This document shows positions 1 through 7,512 of a DNA stretch of 23,789 nt, one piece after another. This DNA is from Dehalococcoidia bacterium UBA5748. GTDB lineage: Bacteria > Chloroflexota > Dehalococcoidia > Dehalococcoidales > UBA5627. The stretch covers positions 1 through 23,789 of the forward strand of contig DIFM01000039.1 in assembly GCA_002419135.1 (NCBI GenBank). The letters are read 5' to 3'. The translations under genes were made by a program, and so were the position numbers. The notes under the pieces were generated by a model. That model did no database searches. It was not told the origin of the DNA and was given only the letters and a program-made list of their open reading frames with translations. Numbering within the stretch: position 1 is the stretch's first letter; every line of letters starts with the position of its first letter.

Positions 1-37
1 TTATTTCCTCATCGGTGAAACTCGCTGTTCTTGCCAT
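1..37 (-). CDS. N-terminus of an edge gene (possible transposase)
   Basis: Twelve codons (MARTASFTDEEI) read leftward from an ATG at 37 and leave the window. The Shine-Dalgarno is a near-perfect complement of the 16S tail (GGAGGTGATCC) and sits immediately before the start. The FTDEEI stretch recalls the beginning of some IS3-type OrfA proteins (FTDEQI), and the neighbouring thioesterase relic suggests a mobile element landed here. Twelve residues are too few to name a family, so the transposase idea is inference only. Confidence 0.45.
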   Translation of the reverse strand, partial: MARTASFTDEEI

Positions 38-55
38 GGATCACCTCCATGGCAA
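31..55. promoter_or_regulatory. Perfect hairpin over the ribosome-binding site of the edge gene
   Basis: TTGCCATGGA (31-40) and TCCATGGCAA (46-55) are exact reverse complements around a 5-base loop. In the minus-strand mRNA the loop shows GGTGA, the core of the Shine-Dalgarno, and the downstream arm contains the ATG start codon. Pairing would bury the start codon while displaying part of the Shine-Dalgarno, a layout suited to translational control. The control role is inference. Confidence 0.6.
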
Positions 56-62
56 GATTATA

Positions 63-164
63 TTATACTGTCACCTTGAACGCAAGTTGGAATAAGGTAT
101 TGCCGCCGAACAGTTTGCCCTGGTGGTTCAAATGTTCCGGGAGAATCAGCTTGTAATACTCCAT
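63..164 (-). pseudogene. Truncated acyl-CoA thioesterase (hotdog fold) N-terminus
   Basis: A 33-codon frame begins MEYYKLILPEHLNHQGKLF and continues GGN before ending in unrelated residues and a TAA. The PEHLNHxGxLFGGN stretch matches the N-terminal signature of COG1607-type acyl-CoA thioesterases, which are normally about 130-160 residues; here homology stops right after GGN. The remaining codons probably come from the end of the mobile element whose gene begins at 37. No Shine-Dalgarno is seen before 164. An overlapping frame also looks protein-like, so this is a moderate call. Confidence 0.5.
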
Positions 165-327
165 AAGCAATGCTAGCACAAAGCACGACAGTAAGTCCGG
201 TTAATCGTAACTGATATTTAACGTTACCGGTTGCCTTTTCAATCTTATCGGCTGTATTTAATCAACGGATAGCTCTAAAAATCCCGATAAGCATTGATAA
301 CATATATCTCAACCCTATTGATTTCTA

Positions 328-336
328 TGTTATAAT
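328..336 (+). promoter_or_regulatory. Extended -10 promoter for the CMD-family gene
   Basis: TGTTATAAT (TGn plus a consensus -10 hexamer at 331-336) lies about 50 bases upstream of the start at 385. No good -35 box is found at 16-18 bases spacing, as is usual for extended -10 promoters. The rest of 165-384 holds no gene I can support. Confidence 0.5.
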
Positions 337-384
337 TACAGAAAATAATAGATTACCGTTACTCAGTCCTGAAGGTAAAAAATC

Positions 385-864
385 ATGAAATTCAAAAAGA
401 GGACATATAAAAATCCGGCAGAATTACTTAAAGATTTCTGGTATTTAACAAAAAGCAGCGGAATAATCAGAAAAACCATGAAAAGCGGAATAATACCGCA
501 CCAATTCAGGGAAAGGCTGATGCTGGCGGTAACGGCTGTCAACGGATGCAAATACTGCTCCTACGCTCATGCAAAACAAGCGCTTAAAACAGGATTGTCG
601 CAAGAAGAAATCGATTTGCTGTTAGCAGGAAGCATTGCACACTGCCCGGAAGACGAACATATCGCCCTAATTTATGCCCAGTACTGGGCTGAATCCAACG
701 CAAAACCCGATAGCGATGCGGTTAATAAAGTAAAGGAATTCTACGGGGAAGAAAAAGCTGAAGCTATAGAATTGATTCTCCGTATGATACGAATGGGCAA
801 TCTGTCAGGCAACACCTGGGATTATTTCTTATACCGGATATCTTTCGGAAAACTGGGGGTATGA
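385..864 (+). CDS. Carboxymuconolactone decarboxylase / AhpD-like family protein
   Basis: 159 residues. The CMD/AhpD hallmark is clear at residues 49-64: a CxxC pair (C55, C58) followed by H62 in the context NGCKYCSYAHAKQAL. In AhpD this Cys pair and His act in thiol-dependent peroxide reduction; in other family members the role is less defined. The protein is cytosolic, with no signal peptide or membrane segment. GAAGGT lies about 9 bases before the ATG, and an extended -10 promoter precedes it at 328-336. It appears monocistronic, with the next gene 156 bases away behind its own promoter. Peroxidase activity is inferred from the intact CxxC; the substrate is unknown. Confidence 0.85.
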   Translation: MKFKKRTYKNPAELLKDFWYLTKSSGIIRKTMKSGIIPHQFRERLMLAVTAVNGCKYCSYAHAKQALKTGLSQEEIDLLLAGSIAHCPEDEHIALIYAQYWAESNAKPDSDAVNKVKEFYGEEKAEAIELILRMIRMGNLSGNTWDYFLYRISFGKLGV

Positions 865-971
865 GTTTTATCATACTGGTTGACGCATCGGTCCAAAATT
901 TTACAACAAGCGTTCACTGTTTTATTATAAATCCTCGATATTAAGTTTAAATTTATCGTAACAGCGGTATC

Positions 972-980
972 TGCTATAAT
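972..980 (+). promoter_or_regulatory. Extended -10 promoter for the DUF456 gene
   Basis: TGCTATAAT has the TGn extension and a perfect TATAAT at 975-980, about 40 bases before the GTG at 1021. The upstream region is AT-rich without a convincing -35 box. Confidence 0.55.
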
Positions 981-1020
981 TGGAACATTAGCAAGTTAAA
1001 GGCAGAAAGGACAAAAACAA

Positions 1021-1500
1021 GTGGAAGTAGTATTCGCAATTATCTGCGCAGTTCTTATTCTGATAGGTTTGGTAGGTGTAATCATGCCCTATCTGCCGGG
1101 CGTTCCGGTAGCGTGGTTGGGGCTTTTTATTTACGCCATCGGCACCGATTGGGAACGGCTTTCGGTAACTACCATAGTTGTTTTTGGAGCTATTACGGTT
1201 TTGGCTCTTTTAGTGGATTTTATTGCGCCGCTGCTGGGCGCAAAAAAATATAAAGCCAGCAAATGGGGCATCATAGGGGCTTCTATCGGCCTGTTTTTAG
1301 GTATCATTATCTTTCAAATTTGGGGTATCATACTGGGACCGCTGCTGGGCGCTCTCATAGGAGAGTTAATCGCCGGTAAATCAACCGACATTGCGTTGAA
1401 ATCTGCTCTGGGAACCTTTATCGGTTTTATTTTCGGCACCTTGATGAAGGTAGTCATAGTTCTGGTAATGGCCGGATTCTTCGTCGTTTCGCTGTTTTAA
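1021..1500 (+). CDS. DUF456 family integral membrane protein
   Basis: 159 residues, strongly hydrophobic, with about four to five membrane spans. Family features are the early MPYLPGVPVAWLGL segment (about residues 22-35), LVDFIAPLLGAKKYKASKWG (about 65-85) and the glycine-rich GPLLGALIGELIAGK (about 111-125). DUF456 proteins are small bacterial inner-membrane proteins of unknown function. The start is GTG, with AGAAAGGA about 9 bases upstream. Its own promoter at 972-980 suggests it is not cotranscribed with the CMD gene. The family assignment is secure from the motifs; no function can be given. Confidence 0.85.
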   Translation: MEVVFAIICAVLILIGLVGVIMPYLPGVPVAWLGLFIYAIGTDWERLSVTTIVVFGAITVLALLVDFIAPLLGAKKYKASKWGIIGASIGLFLGIIIFQIWGIILGPLLGALIGELIAGKSTDIALKSALGTFIGFIFGTLMKVVIVLVMAGFFVVSLF

Positions 1501-1510
1501 ACAATGGCAT

Positions 1511-1671
1511 CTTCATTACGAGGAGTTACGACATCGTCGGAACGACGCGGCAATCTCTACCGTTCAATATTGTCAGGGTTGCGCTTTTAATTATATATCC
1601 GAAGCGGGGTAATTAAATGGCATTGTAGGGATTGTTTCGCCTTCCCTGTCGGGAATGGACTCGCAAAGACG
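1511..1671. repeat. Imperfect long inverted repeat (REP-like)
   Basis: The segment 1511-1560 and the segment 1625-1671 are imperfect reverse complements. Examples are ATTACGAGGAG against the complement of GACTCGCAAAGAC, and CGGCAATCTCTAC against GTAGGGATTGTTTCG. The intervening 64 bases have no coding sign. It resembles dispersed intergenic repeats with a GCAATCTC core known from many genomes. No reading frame of note lies between 1501 and 1833. Confidence 0.55.
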
Positions 1672-1700
1672 ATTTTTCGTAATGCTTATTCTTTAAGCAC

Positions 1701-1757
1701 GAATGAAGCCCAGATGAATCGGAATTTCGTTCCCGCTTGCCGGAACTCAACGTCCGG
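1701..1757. repeat. Dispersed repeat, copy A (inverted partner at 8977-9034)
   Basis: The 34 bases at 1724-1757 match the reverse complement of 8977-9010 at 33 of 34 positions. The weaker match continues to 1701, where both copies share GAATGAAG. Each copy contains a GTTCC / GGAAC inverted repeat. Confidence 0.75.
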
Positions 1758-1774
1758 AAGAGATTAAAAGACTA

Positions 1775-1806
1775 ACAAAAAGCCGGGATATCGCTACCCC
1801 GACTTA
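1775..1806 (-). terminator. Rho-independent terminator of the 1834-2211 gene
   Basis: Read on the minus strand, AGTCGGGG pairs with TCCCGGCT (with wobble pairs) across an 8-9 base loop and is followed by TTTTTGTT. It lies about 30 bases past the stop codon of the minus-strand gene. Confidence 0.6.
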
Positions 1807-1833
1807 AAATAAGCGGTTGCCTGTTGTTAAGGC

Positions 1834-2211
1834 TCAAGATTCCTTGGATGCGGAGGGTGTCTCATCCGGGGTTTCTTTTGCAGGCGGAGCCTCTTCCTCT
1901 TCATCTCCCTGCTTGGTCACTTCGCTCATCAAATAAGCATATACATAAACAACATTACGCCCCGTATCATCATTGGAGCCGGCTCTGCACCCAAGGTCTG
2001 CCAGCGCCTCCTTAACTGTTTTTGCTGCAATAGGCGTATAGCACAGCCTGACCATCCACCAGTACCCTTTAAGCGGAACTTTATGCTCCTTGAATATGGT
2101 GGTCTTCCAATCGGAAGTGGTATCTACATACCACGTTTCATACTTACCGCTTTGTTTCTCGATATGAGCAACTATATCATCATACGCTGACTGTACATCC
2201 TGGCGATCCAT
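1834..2211 (-). CDS. Hypothetical protein, 125 aa, aromatic core and acidic tail
   Basis: I do not recognise the family. The gene is well supported: a GGGAGGT Shine-Dalgarno about 7 bases before the ATG, a promoter at 2242-2270 and a terminator at 1775-1806, so it is a single-gene unit. The first 100 residues look like one small soluble domain. They contain a Trp/Tyr-rich middle (WYVDTTSDWK, then GYWWMVRLCYTP at about residues 49-60), an AAKTVKEALADLG helix and a closing VVYVYAYL strand. From about residue 101 the tail is low complexity, with EEEE followed by Pro, Thr and Ser, and is probably disordered. There is no signal peptide or membrane segment. Confidence 0.75.
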   Translation of the reverse strand: MDRQDVQSAYDDIVAHIEKQSGKYETWYVDTTSDWKTTIFKEHKVPLKGYWWMVRLCYTPIAAKTVKEALADLGCRAGSNDDTGRNVVYVYAYLMSEVTKQGDEEEEAPPAKETPDETPSASKES

Positions 2212-2241
2212 TGTACATACCTCCCGTTATTTCTGCTTAAG

Positions 2242-2270
2242 ATTATACTACATTATAAGGATTGTGTTAA
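2242..2270 (-). promoter_or_regulatory. Sigma70-type promoter of the 1834-2211 gene
   Basis: On the minus strand, TTAACA (2270-2265), a 17-base spacer and TATAAT (2247-2242) lie about 30 bases upstream of the ATG at 2211. A second TATAAT-like hexamer lies in the spacer. Confidence 0.65.
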
Positions 2271-2285
2271 AAATCCACTTTATAT

Positions 2286-2333
2286 GTCATTCTGAAGTCA
2301 CAAGGGGTGACTGAAAAATCTGGTGTGTAGGGA
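2286..2333. repeat. Dispersed repeat, copy at 9068-9116
   Basis: The segment begins with TTCTGAAG and contains a GTCAC / GTGAC inverted repeat, then an AATCTGG core. It matches 9068-9116 in the same orientation with scattered differences; there the inner arms are GCCAC and GTGGC, so the pairing is kept although the sequence changed. No gene lies between 2212 and 2591; this stretch holds two repeats and two promoters. Confidence 0.65.
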
Positions 2334-2396
2334 GAATCAGGCATAAGACTACTGCGGCAACAAGAATTAACGCTTTATTAAACTCCCATCCCCATA

Positions 2397-2430
2397 TGCT
2401 TCATTCGACCACCACGAATTCAGCATGACA
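2397..2430. repeat. Dispersed repeat, copy at 9026-9057
   Basis: The 18 bases CACGAATTCAGCATGACA (2413-2430) are identical to 9040-9057. TTCATTCG precedes both copies at similar spacing. Confidence 0.65.
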
Positions 2431-2503
2431 GTCTTTATTAACTTTATGGAGCCGGTCATACAGAGCAACTTCAAATATATTTGCAACATCAACGCCGGTT
2501 AAA

Positions 2504-2523
2504 AAGTCAACTTAAATTGACTT
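2504..2523. promoter_or_regulatory. Candidate operator dyad upstream of the UDG gene
   Basis: AAGTCAA and TTGACTT are 7-base inverted arms around CTTAAA. The 20-base site differs from a perfect palindrome at a single symmetric base pair. It covers the -35 box (2517-2522) of the UDG promoter, the place where a repressor would block RNA polymerase. The regulator is unknown; an SOS-type repressor would fit a repair gene, but this is inference. Confidence 0.5.
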
Positions 2524-2545
2524 GACATATTGTCCGTGTTATCAT
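2517..2545 (+). promoter_or_regulatory. Promoter of the UDG-rnj operon
   Basis: TTGACT (2517-2522), a 17-base spacer and TATCAT (2540-2545) carrying a TGn extension (2537-2539). The start codon is 46 bases further on. A second TTGACA at 2522-2527 is too close to the -10. Confidence 0.55.
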
Positions 2546-2591
2546 AACAAAAAGATAGGATTCAAACTTTAACTTCTTGATACAGGGAAAA

Positions 2592-3215
2592 ATGTCAGCG
2601 CTTAGCGAGCTTTATGAAAATATTAGGTGCTGTGAGAAATGTGAAATTGCCCGGTCCCGCATTAAAGCCGTTCCGGGTGAAGGCGCAGAAGACGCTGAAA
2701 TAATGTTAATTGGGGAAGCTCCCGGTTTTTATGAAGACCAGCAGGGGCGACCTTTCGTAGGTCCGGCAGGTAAATTTCTGGATGAACTGCTGGCTTCGAT
2801 TAACCTCAGTCGCGAGCAGGTCTATATTGCCAATGTTATCAAATGCCGTCCTCCTACTAACCGTGACCCGCTACCTCAGGAGATGCTTAACTGTCGTCCG
2901 TGGTTGAATAAACAGATTGAGATTATACAGCCGAAAGTAATCGTTACTCTCGGACGCTATTCCATGGCTATGTTCTTCCCGCAAAAGACTATCGGCAAAA
3001 TCCACGGCACTGCCGAAGAACGCGACGGTATACTCTATGTCGCTATGTATCATCCGGCAGCAGCTTTGCATCAGGGTAACTTAAAGGAAGTTATCAAAGC
3101 TGATTTTCTCAAGCTCCCCGCATACATTGCTGCCAATAACAACTCAACCCAGAAAAAAGAAGAGAAAAAGGAATCCGATACAATCGCAAAACAGTTAAAT
3201 ATGTTCGAGGTTTAA
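2592..3215 (+). CDS. Uracil-DNA glycosylase, family 4 (Fe-S type)
   Basis: Excises uracil from DNA to start base-excision repair. In the 207-residue form, four Cys fit the [4Fe-4S] site of family 4 enzymes: C14 and C17 in CCEKC, one in IKCRPP and one in LNCRPW. The active-site motif GEAPGFYEDQQGRPFVG and the late HPAAALHQ motif are intact. The family core ends near residue 180; the last 27 or so residues are a charged, low-complexity tail. I chose the ATG at 2592, which has CAGGGA just upstream and gives the usual N-terminus; an in-frame TTG at 2577 would add five residues. The stop is 2 bases from the rnj start, so the two genes are coupled. A dyad over the -35 box suggests regulation. Confidence 0.93.
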   Translation: MSALSELYENIRCCEKCEIARSRIKAVPGEGAEDAEIMLIGEAPGFYEDQQGRPFVGPAGKFLDELLASINLSREQVYIANVIKCRPPTNRDPLPQEMLNCRPWLNKQIEIIQPKVIVTLGRYSMAMFFPQKTIGKIHGTAEERDGILYVAMYHPAAALHQGNLKEVIKADFLKLPAYIAANNNSTQKKEEKKESDTIAKQLNMFEV

Positions 3216-3217
3216 AA

Positions 3218-4891
3218 GTGAGAAAAAATAACAGGAAAACAGGAAAATTAAGGATTATCCCCCTCGGAGGGTTCGGTGAAATAGGTAAAAATATGACCGT
3301 TTTGGAATACGGAGATGAGATTATTGTCATCGATGCCGGATTGATGTTCCCGGAACAGGATATGCTCGGCATCGACCTGGTAATACCGGATATCAGTTAT
3401 TTACTGGAAAACAAGGAAAAAATCAAGGCAATTTTTATAACCCATGCCCATGAAGACCATGTCGGCGCCCTACCTTATATTCTGCCCCAGTTGAATGTGC
3501 CGCTCTATTGCACCAGGCTGGCAAAGGGCTTGATTTCGGGAAAGCTCAAGGAGAGAAAGGCTTTAGCCGGAGCACAGCTGAATGTCATCACTTTCGGCGA
3601 GCAAATCAACATGGGCAAGTTCAGAGTAGAGTTCTTCCCGGTCTGCCACAGTATACCCGATGCCGCCGGCTTGATTATACAGACGCCCATCGGCACCCTG
3701 GTGCATACCGGCGACTTCAAGCTGGACCACACACCGGTGACAGGTCCGAAGACGGACCTTTCGAGGCTGGCGCAGGCCGGTTCTCAGGGTGTTCTTTTAC
3801 TCTTTTCCGATTCCACCTATGCCGAAGTCCCCGGTTATACCCCGTCCGAAAAGGTGGTCGGGGAAGCGCTGGAAAATATCATCTCCAAGGCCAAGGGAAG
3901 GGTAATTGTAACAACATTCGCTTCGTTGGTCACCCGCGTGCAGCAGGTTATCGACGCCGCCGTTAAACACCAGCGCAAGGTCTTTATAATCGGGCGCAGC
4001 ATGACGGAAACGGTTAAGATTTCGCTGGAACTGGGTTATTTGAAAGCGCCTAACGGGGTGCTGGCTAAAATTGAGGATTTGCATAAAGTGCCCAATGAGA
4101 AGGTGGTTGTTATAGCCACCGGCAGCCAGGGAGAACCGACATCCGGATTGGTAAGAATCGCCAACCATGACCACCGGCAAATCAGCATTATCAAGGGCGA
4201 TACGGTTATTTATTCGGCTTCTCCCATCCCGGGGAATGAATCGCTGGTCTATAAAACTGTCGATAATCTTTTCAAACAGGGAGCCGAGGTTTATTACGGC
4301 CGGATGGCGGAGACACACGTCCACGGACATGCCAGCCAGGAAGAGCTGAAACTGATGCTGAACCTGGTAAAACCGCGCTTCTTCATACCGGTTCACGGCG
4401 AGTTCCGTCACCTTGCTTGTCATGCCAAACTTGCTGCAAGTGTCGGCATACCGGAAGAAAGAATCTTTACACTGGAAGACGGTGATATACTGGAATTGAC
4501 CACGCTTGGCGGTAAAAAAGCCGGCAAGGTTGAATCGGGAAATGTCTATGTGGACGGACTTAGTGTGGGCGATGTCGGCGGTATTGTACTGCGCAACAGG
4601 CGCATGCTATCGCGCGACGGCATTGTCGTAATAGTAATCGCCGTCACAAAGAAGGATGATAAGCTGGTCGGTCGACCGGATATAGTTACCAGAGGTTTTA
4701 TCGACATTAACGAATATAAGGATATGCTGGAAACAAGTAAGGATATCGTAACTAAGATAATGAAACACGAAGGCGAGTTTTCATCGGAAATCGGTTTCCC
4801 GGATAGCAGAATCAGGGCGGAATTGAATAAATATTATTTCGACCAGACCAAGAGACGCCCGATGATACTTCCGGTGATGGTTAAGGTATAA
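3218..4891 (+). CDS. rnj: Ribonuclease J
   Basis: Metallo-beta-lactamase/beta-CASP ribonuclease of 557 residues, the usual size, acting in 5'-3' exonucleolytic and endonucleolytic mRNA decay and RNA maturation. The zinc motif HAHEDH is at residues 76-81, after the typical PLGGFGEIGKNM opening (15-26). HTGDFKLD near residue 165 and PVHGEFRH near 393 supply further metal and CASP residues. A C-terminal domain follows. The start is GTG, with GAGGT about 8 bases upstream inside the end of the UDG gene. FtsK follows after 36 bases on the same strand. Confidence 0.95.
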   Translation: MRKNNRKTGKLRIIPLGGFGEIGKNMTVLEYGDEIIVIDAGLMFPEQDMLGIDLVIPDISYLLENKEKIKAIFITHAHEDHVGALPYILPQLNVPLYCTRLAKGLISGKLKERKALAGAQLNVITFGEQINMGKFRVEFFPVCHSIPDAAGLIIQTPIGTLVHTGDFKLDHTPVTGPKTDLSRLAQAGSQGVLLLFSDSTYAEVPGYTPSEKVVGEALENIISKAKGRVIVTTFASLVTRVQQVIDAAVKHQRKVFIIGRSMTETVKISLELGYLKAPNGVLAKIEDLHKVPNEKVVVIATGSQGEPTSGLVRIANHDHRQISIIKGDTVIYSASPIPGNESLVYKTVDNLFKQGAEVYYGRMAETHVHGHASQEELKLMLNLVKPRFFIPVHGEFRHLACHAKLAASVGIPEERIFTLEDGDILELTTLGGKKAGKVESGNVYVDGLSVGDVGGIVLRNRRMLSRDGIVVIVIAVTKKDDKLVGRPDIVTRGFIDINEYKDMLETSKDIVTKIMKHEGEFSSEIGFPDSRIRAELNKYYFDQTKRRPMILPVMVKV

Positions 4892-4927
4892 TACAGATAT
4901 AAGATATTGCCGGGACGGTGAAGCATT

Positions 4928-7402
4928 ATGGCAAAAACAGCACCCAAAAAACAGCCTAAGCCCAAAGCGGTAAAACCGCAGAAGAAGCCGGCAAAGCCCG
5001 CTGCTACCAAACAGAACATAAGCAGCAAGCCGGGCTCCTCTCCGGTTAAATCCTTTTTCCGTTTTCTTTTTTCGAAATGGGTACGTCGAACAGTGCTTTT
5101 AATTGCTATTCTCGCCCTGCTTTTCTGGCAGTGGGATAACATCTACAATTGGATTACCGTCACAGTGACCGATGCCATAGGGGTATTGGGGTGGGGTTTA
5201 ATACTGATTGCACTGGCAATACTGATAATCGTTTGCATTATTTACCGCAAACCAATCGGCGCTTTTATTGAGCGCTATAAGCTATACCTCTGGAACAAAT
5301 GGCTGGGCGGAGCCGCCATCTTCTTTGCCGTCTGGGGAATACTCGGGCTGTTCGATGTCGGCGGCAGCTTCGGTCGCATCATCGTCAGCTATGATACTAC
5401 TATAGGTATTCTCAGGGTAATCGGATTATTAGTACTGGGGGTTATTCTGATTGCACCACGCGCCTGCCTGCGCGGTTGGGTAAAGTTCTCCGTATGGATT
5501 ACAAAACCCTTCACTTCACCGGCAACAAATGTGAAACCGGAAAAAGCAGGATATCAACCGACATTGCAATCCTCCGATTATTATCATAAAAAATTCGGCG
5601 ATAAGAAAACAGTTCCTCATCCCGATGTTCTGCTTGTCAAAGAACAATCGTCTATTGTAGCACCGGTCGATGAACCTTCAAAACGTGAGCCGCTGCAGGA
5701 CAGGATTGTACCTCCGAGGGTTTTAATACCACCGGAAATTGACAGGAAAAAACCGATAGATGATTCACTTGTAGATGAGGCAATGAAGAATAAACAGGAT
5801 GCTGACGCGCTAGCAGCAAAACCGAAGCCTGAAAAGAGAGAAACAGGGGAGAGAGCCGATATTACTCAAGTGGCACAGGACGTCTGGCGCAAATACGGGC
5901 AGTCATCTTCGCTGGTAATGTTAGATGGATGGAAACTGCCACCCATCGATATACTGGATAAAGCCATCGAACTGGAATACGGGCAGGCCGATAATGCCAT
6001 ACGAGCCAGGAAAATCGATGAAGCGCTGGCAAGCTACGGCGTCGATGCAAAAGTCATCCAGATCAACGTAGGCCCTACCGTCACGCAATTCGAAATCGAG
6101 CCCGGCTGGGACGTAAAAACCAAGCTGATTAAAGAAAAAGACGAAAACGGCAATATAAGGGAAAGAATAGAAGAGGTATCCCGCACCAGGGTCAAGGTAG
6201 ATAAGATTACATCCCTTTCCAACGACCTGGCGCTGGCATTAGCATCGCCGACCATCAGAATCGAGGCCCCGATTCCAGGTAAATCCGCTGTGGGTATAGA
6301 GGTTCCTAATTCATCTTTCGGTACTGTCAGCCTGCGCAGCGTAATCGAGAGCAACAATTTTCAGAAGATTCTGGCCAAATCCAAACTGGCAATGGCACTG
6401 GGCAAGGGGGCAGGCGGTGAAGCCATATCGGGAGACCTGTCCAAGATGCCGCATCTTTTAATCGCAGGCGCTACCGGAAGCGGTAAGACCGTCTGTTTGA
6501 ATGCCGTAATCAGCTGCATCCTGATGTGCAATACGCCATACGATACGAGATTGATTATGATAGACCCCAAGAGGGTGGAGCTGGTACAGTTTAACAGCTT
6601 GCCCCATTTAATGACGCCGGTAATCGTGGATACCAACAAGGCTTTGAATTCCATGCGCTGGCTGAACCAGGAAATGGATTTGCGTTACCAGAAATTGGCG
6701 GCCGCCGGCGCCCGTAATATCGAGGGTTATAACAAGACCAGAAGCGGCAAGGATAAAATGCCGAATATCATTCTGATTATCGATGAACTGGCGGACCTGA
6801 TGATGGCAGGATTCGACGAAGTCGAGCATATATTATGCAGGCTGGCACAGCTTGCCCGTGCCATCGGCATACATCTTGTAGTAGCGACACAGCGTCCGTC
6901 CGTTGATGTGGTAACCGGTTTAATCAAAGCCAACTTCCCGACACGTATCAGCTTTGCTGTTACCTCACAGGTAGATTCGCGCACCATTCTGGATATGGTA
7001 GGTGCAGAGAAACTGCTTGGCAAGGGCGATATGTTATATATGCCGACCGAGGAATCCAAGCCCAAACGTTTGCAGGGCTGCTTCATTTCCGATATGGAAA
7101 TCGAGCGGCTGGTTTATTTCTGGAACAGCCAGAAACCGGAGGAAACCGAAGCGGAAGCTGCAAGCTCCCTTAAGCTTGAAGAAGTAGTTATTCCCGATAA
7201 TGTCAGCGTAGGAAGGAAGGATGCCTATCCCAAAGACCCACTGCTTGGCGAAGCACTGGAACTGGCAAAGGAGCACGAACAGATTTCCACTTCCTATCTG
7301 CAGCGCAAGCTGCACATCGGCTACCCCCGAGCCGCCCGGCTGATGGAACAACTGGAGGAAGAACTGGGCAAGGTCATAGATGACGGAGGGGCGGAGGTTT
7401 AG
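4928..7402 (+). CDS. ftsK: DNA translocase FtsK/SpoIIIE
   Basis: Septum-anchored ATPase that pumps chromosome termini during division. 824 residues. The N-terminus is rich in Lys, Pro and Ala (1-40), then come four membrane spans (about 53-68, 83-106, 126-145, 161-178) and a linker to about 300. The motor has a Walker A GATGSGKT at 514-521 and a Walker B in IILIIDELADLMM. The final 60 residues form the winged-helix gamma domain (TSYLQRKLHIGYPRAARLME), which reads DNA orientation sequences. GGTGA lies 6 bases before the ATG. It follows rnj closely and is probably cotranscribed with it. The next gene converges on it, with 110 AT-rich bases between them and no clear terminator. Confidence 0.95.
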   Translation: MAKTAPKKQPKPKAVKPQKKPAKPAATKQNISSKPGSSPVKSFFRFLFSKWVRRTVLLIAILALLFWQWDNIYNWITVTVTDAIGVLGWGLILIALAILIIVCIIYRKPIGAFIERYKLYLWNKWLGGAAIFFAVWGILGLFDVGGSFGRIIVSYDTTIGILRVIGLLVLGVILIAPRACLRGWVKFSVWITKPFTSPATNVKPEKAGYQPTLQSSDYYHKKFGDKKTVPHPDVLLVKEQSSIVAPVDEPSKREPLQDRIVPPRVLIPPEIDRKKPIDDSLVDEAMKNKQDADALAAKPKPEKRETGERADITQVAQDVWRKYGQSSSLVMLDGWKLPPIDILDKAIELEYGQADNAIRARKIDEALASYGVDAKVIQINVGPTVTQFEIEPGWDVKTKLIKEKDENGNIRERIEEVSRTRVKVDKITSLSNDLALALASPTIRIEAPIPGKSAVGIEVPNSSFGTVSLRSVIESNNFQKILAKSKLAMALGKGAGGEAISGDLSKMPHLLIAGATGSGKTVCLNAVISCILMCNTPYDTRLIMIDPKRVELVQFNSLPHLMTPVIVDTNKALNSMRWLNQEMDLRYQKLAAAGARNIEGYNKTRSGKDKMPNIILIIDELADLMMAGFDEVEHILCRLAQLARAIGIHLVVATQRPSVDVVTGLIKANFPTRISFAVTSQVDSRTILDMVGAEKLLGKGDMLYMPTEESKPKRLQGCFISDMEIERLVYFWNSQKPEETEAEAASSLKLEEVVIPDNVSVGRKDAYPKDPLLGEALELAKEHEQISTSYLQRKLHIGYPRAARLMEQLEEELGKVIDDGGAEV

Positions 7403-7512
7403 GTTACCATAACTCTTAAAAACACTGTTTTGTGGTTATTAGAATGGCGTTTTGCTAGTTAGTAATAATTTTATGGTTACTCAATTGATTATTAAACTGG
7501 TATATTTATAGT

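Noticed and set aside
61..260. Alternative minus-strand frame containing a hydrophobic signal-like segment (LTGLTVVLCASIAYGVLQA)
   Set aside because: No start codon or ribosome-binding site, and it overlaps the thioesterase signature in another frame, which is the stronger match.
2577..2591. TTG start for the uracil-DNA glycosylase
   Set aside because: The ATG at 2592 has a close purine-rich site and gives the usual family N-terminus.
3797..4423. 208-codon minus-strand open frame inside rnj
   Set aside because: It lies wholly within a well-conserved RNase J gene on the other strand and has no recognisable domain.
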